Source of the DNA: Anderseniella sp.
Lineage (GTDB): Bacteria > Pseudomonadota > Alphaproteobacteria > Rhizobiales > Aestuariivirgaceae
Direction of reading: 5' to 3'
Length of the DNA stretch: 7,662 nucleotides
NCBI GenBank assembly: GCA_013041995.1
Contig: JABDRA010000105.1
Location: forward strand, 1-7,662
The notes below the pieces were generated by a model. That model saw only the letters and a program-made list of their open reading frames with translations, searched no databases and was not told the origin of the DNA. The translations under genes were made by a program, and so were the position numbers. Of the stretch, positions 6,357-7,662 are shown one piece after another. Each line of letters begins with the position of its first letter. Position 1 is the first letter of the stretch.

Positions 6357-7205
6357 TCAGACCTTGCCGCGCACAACCGTCTGGCGCTGTGAGCCAAGCC
6401 CGTCAATGCCCAGTTCCATCACGTCGCCCGGTTTCACGAACACCGGCGGTTTCATGCCCAGGCCAACACCTGCCGGTGTGCCGGTGATGACAATGTCTCC
6501 CGGCTCCAGCGTCATGAACTGGGACAGGTATGACACGATGAACTTGATCGGGAAGATCATGTTCTTTGTGGTGCCGTCCTGCATGCGCTGGCCGTTGATG
6601 TCGCACCACAGGTTTAGTTTTTGCGGATTTGGGACTTCATCGCGGGTCACCAGCCATGGACCGATCGGCCCGTAGGTGTCGTGCGATTTGCCCTTCACCC
6701 ACTGCCCGCCATGCTCGATCTGGTTCTCACGTTCAGACACATCATTGCACACGAAGTATCCGGCCACATGGCTTAATGCCTTGGCTTGCGAAACGCTCTT
6801 GGCCTGGGCGCCGATGACAAATCCGATCTCCACTTCCCAGTCGGTCTTCAGCGATTTCTTGGGCAGAACCACATCATCATTGGCGCCGGCAATGCAGCTT
6901 GTGTGCTTGGAGAAGATTACCGGTTCGGTGGGAATGGGATGGCCGGTTTCCTCAGCATGGTCGGTGTAGTTCAGGCCGACACACACGAAATTACCGATGC
7001 CGGTCAGCGGCGGTCCGAAGCGGGGCTTGCCTTTGACCAGCGGCAGGCGGGCCGGATTGATCTTGGCGAGTTTGGCCAGCGCCTTGTCCGACAACTGGTC
7101 CGGTGTGATGTCATCGATGCGAGCGGACAGATCGCGCAGTTTTCCATCATCATCGATCAGGCCCGGCTTTTCCTTGCCGGCCTTGCCATAACGTACAAGC
7201 TTCAT
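6357..7205 (-). CDS. Fumarylacetoacetate hydrolase (FAH) family protein
   Basis: This 282-residue enzyme belongs to the FAH/ureidoglycolate lyase/2-hydroxyhepta-2,4-diene-1,7-dioate isomerase superfamily, which uses Mg2+ or Mn2+ on oxo-acid substrates. An N-terminal domain (MKLVRYGKAGKEKPGLIDDD) leads to the core: FVCVGLNYTDHAEETG (73-88, with His83), VIFSKHTSCIAG (96-107), TDWEVEIGFVIG (121-132) with metal ligands Glu124 and Glu126, CNDVSERE (153-160) with Asp155, GKSHDTYGPIGPWLVT (172-187) and VITGTPAGVG (239-248). The wording resembles proteins annotated as ureidoglycolate lyase or 2,4-diketo-3-deoxy-sugar-acid hydrolase, but substrate assignment in this family is unreliable. ATG 7205 is preferred to GTG 7247 because AAGAGG lies nine bases upstream and MKLVRYG is the usual family start. 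The gene follows the uncharacterised gene by 13 bp. Confidence 0.92.
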   Translation of the reverse strand: MKLVRYGKAGKEKPGLIDDDGKLRDLSARIDDITPDQLSDKALAKLAKINPARLPLVKGKPRFGPPLTGIGNFVCVGLNYTDHAEETGHPIPTEPVIFSKHTSCIAGANDDVVLPKKSLKTDWEVEIGFVIGAQAKSVSQAKALSHVAGYFVCNDVSERENQIEHGGQWVKGKSHDTYGPIGPWLVTRDEVPNPQKLNLWCDINGQRMQDGTTKNMIFPIKFIVSYLSQFMTLEPGDIVITGTPAGVGLGMKPPVFVKPGDVMELGIDGLGSQRQTVVRGKV

Positions 7206-7214
7206 TTGTGATTG

Positions 7215-7220
7215 CCTCTT
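7215..7220 (-). promoter_or_regulatory. Shine-Dalgarno AAGAGG of the FAH-family gene, overlapping the upstream stop
   Basis: Read on the minus strand, the upstream gene ends TAA at 7221-7219 and AAGAGG occupies 7220-7215, nine bases before the ATG at 7205. The overlap of stop and ribosome-binding site fits coupled translation of the two genes and decides the FAH start. Confidence 0.7.
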
Positions 7221-7662
7221 AGATTTTGTCTCCGGCACGCTCAACACCTGGGTGCCAGATCGGTTGATAACCCGCGTGCAAAATGCGCGCGATTGCCGGC
7301 GGTGTCAAAACCTCAACGTCGAGATTCAGATCAAGAGGTACGCCGGCACCATATCCCGACGCCGTCCAGGGCAGGAATTTACGGTCACGAACGGCCAGCA
7401 TATTGTCATCAACACGAACCATTGCGCCGTCCGGCAGACTGCCGGACCTGGCGGTCCAGGTGATTTTCGCACCGCCTTTTGCACGTCGTTCTGTGGAAAG
7501 CGCCCGATCCATGTCAGGTGCTGACGGCGCCACGGCAAGTGCATGGGAGGCTTTCCATGCTGCCTGGAACGAAAGCGCATGCTTGCGCCGGCATTCAAAG
7601 CACGGCCGGTGCCCCGCGGCCAGCGCGGTCACTTCATCCATGAAGAACAATTCCGTATATCC
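7219..7662 (-). CDS. Uncharacterised protein with HRPCxxCRR motif, 5' end outside window
   Basis: I cannot assign a function. The frame is open to the right edge, and 147 residues are visible, beginning GYTELFFMDEV, so the true start lies beyond 7662; the TTG at 7650 is an internal leucine. The most conserved-looking stretch is DEVTALAAGHRPCFECRR (residues 9-26), where Cys21 and Cys24 with His18 could bind a metal or form a redox pair. The middle (about 35-75) is Ala/Arg-rich and probably variable. The C-terminal part contains RKFLPWTASGYG and VEVLTPPAIARILHAGYQP. I recall this combination (FLDEVTALAAGHRPC at the front, LTPPxxxxxLxxGYxP at the back) in widespread bacterial hypothetical proteins. 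There is no signal peptide or membrane segment in the visible part. It sits upstream of the FAH-family gene in what is likely one transcript. Confidence 0.75.
   Translation of the reverse strand, partial: GYTELFFMDEVTALAAGHRPCFECRRKHALSFQAAWKASHALAVAPSAPDMDRALSTERRAKGGAKITWTARSGSLPDGAMVRVDDNMLAVRDRKFLPWTASGYGAGVPLDLNLDVEVLTPPAIARILHAGYQPIWHPGVERAGDKI

Overview
This window is ordinary dense bacterial chromosome, probably alphaproteobacterial and perhaps Hyphomicrobiales-like. That assignment is inference. It rests on moderately high GC by eye, a DUF952 gene fused by ATGA overlap to a class 2 dihydroorotate dehydrogenase gene (an order I associate with Alphaproteobacteria), and the style of the S24 regulator and the FOXRED1-like oxidoreductase. 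I see no rRNA, tRNA, CRISPR array, insertion sequence or phage structural gene.

Layout, left to right. Bases 1-517 (+) hold the C-terminal catalytic half of an M24 (pita-bread) metallopeptidase cut by the left edge. Bases 597-1789 (+) hold a FOXRED1-like FAD-dependent oxidoreductase whose reading frame is broken once, near 1349-1354. Converging on it with a 5-bp gap is a minus-strand cluster transcribed from about 4731 down to 1795: an S24 (LexA/CI-like) repressor-type regulator, a YdjM/DUF457 membrane-bound metal-dependent hydrolase, and a Bcr/CflA-type MFS efflux transporter. The gaps inside the cluster are 35 and about 20-55 bp, so one transcript is likely. Bases 4732-4896 are the shared divergent control region. 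On its other side DUF952 and pyrD run rightward as a translationally coupled pair. From the right edge a second minus-strand pair comes in: an uncharacterised HRPCxxCRR protein (5' end outside the window) and a fumarylacetoacetate hydrolase (FAH) family enzyme. The FAH ribosome-binding site overlaps the stop of the gene before it.

How the genes relate. PyrD is core pyrimidine biosynthesis. The M24 peptidase plus the amino-acid-oxidase-type flavoprotein looks like a small catabolic pair for an amino acid or modified amino acid, but the substrate cannot be read from sequence. The S24 regulator leads a cluster ending in a membrane hydrolase and a drug-type exporter. It keeps the SGDxMxP serine motif and an Ala-Gly cleavage-like site, but the expected catalytic lysine appears to be arginine. 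This suggests a repressor that does not cleave itself and is relieved some other way.

I found no convincing new multi-gene system. The items most worth a second look are the broken oxidoreductase, the S24 Lys-to-Arg change and its three-gene cluster, the face-to-face TTGACA elements with repeats in the divergent control region, and the uncharacterised Cys-pair protein at the right edge.
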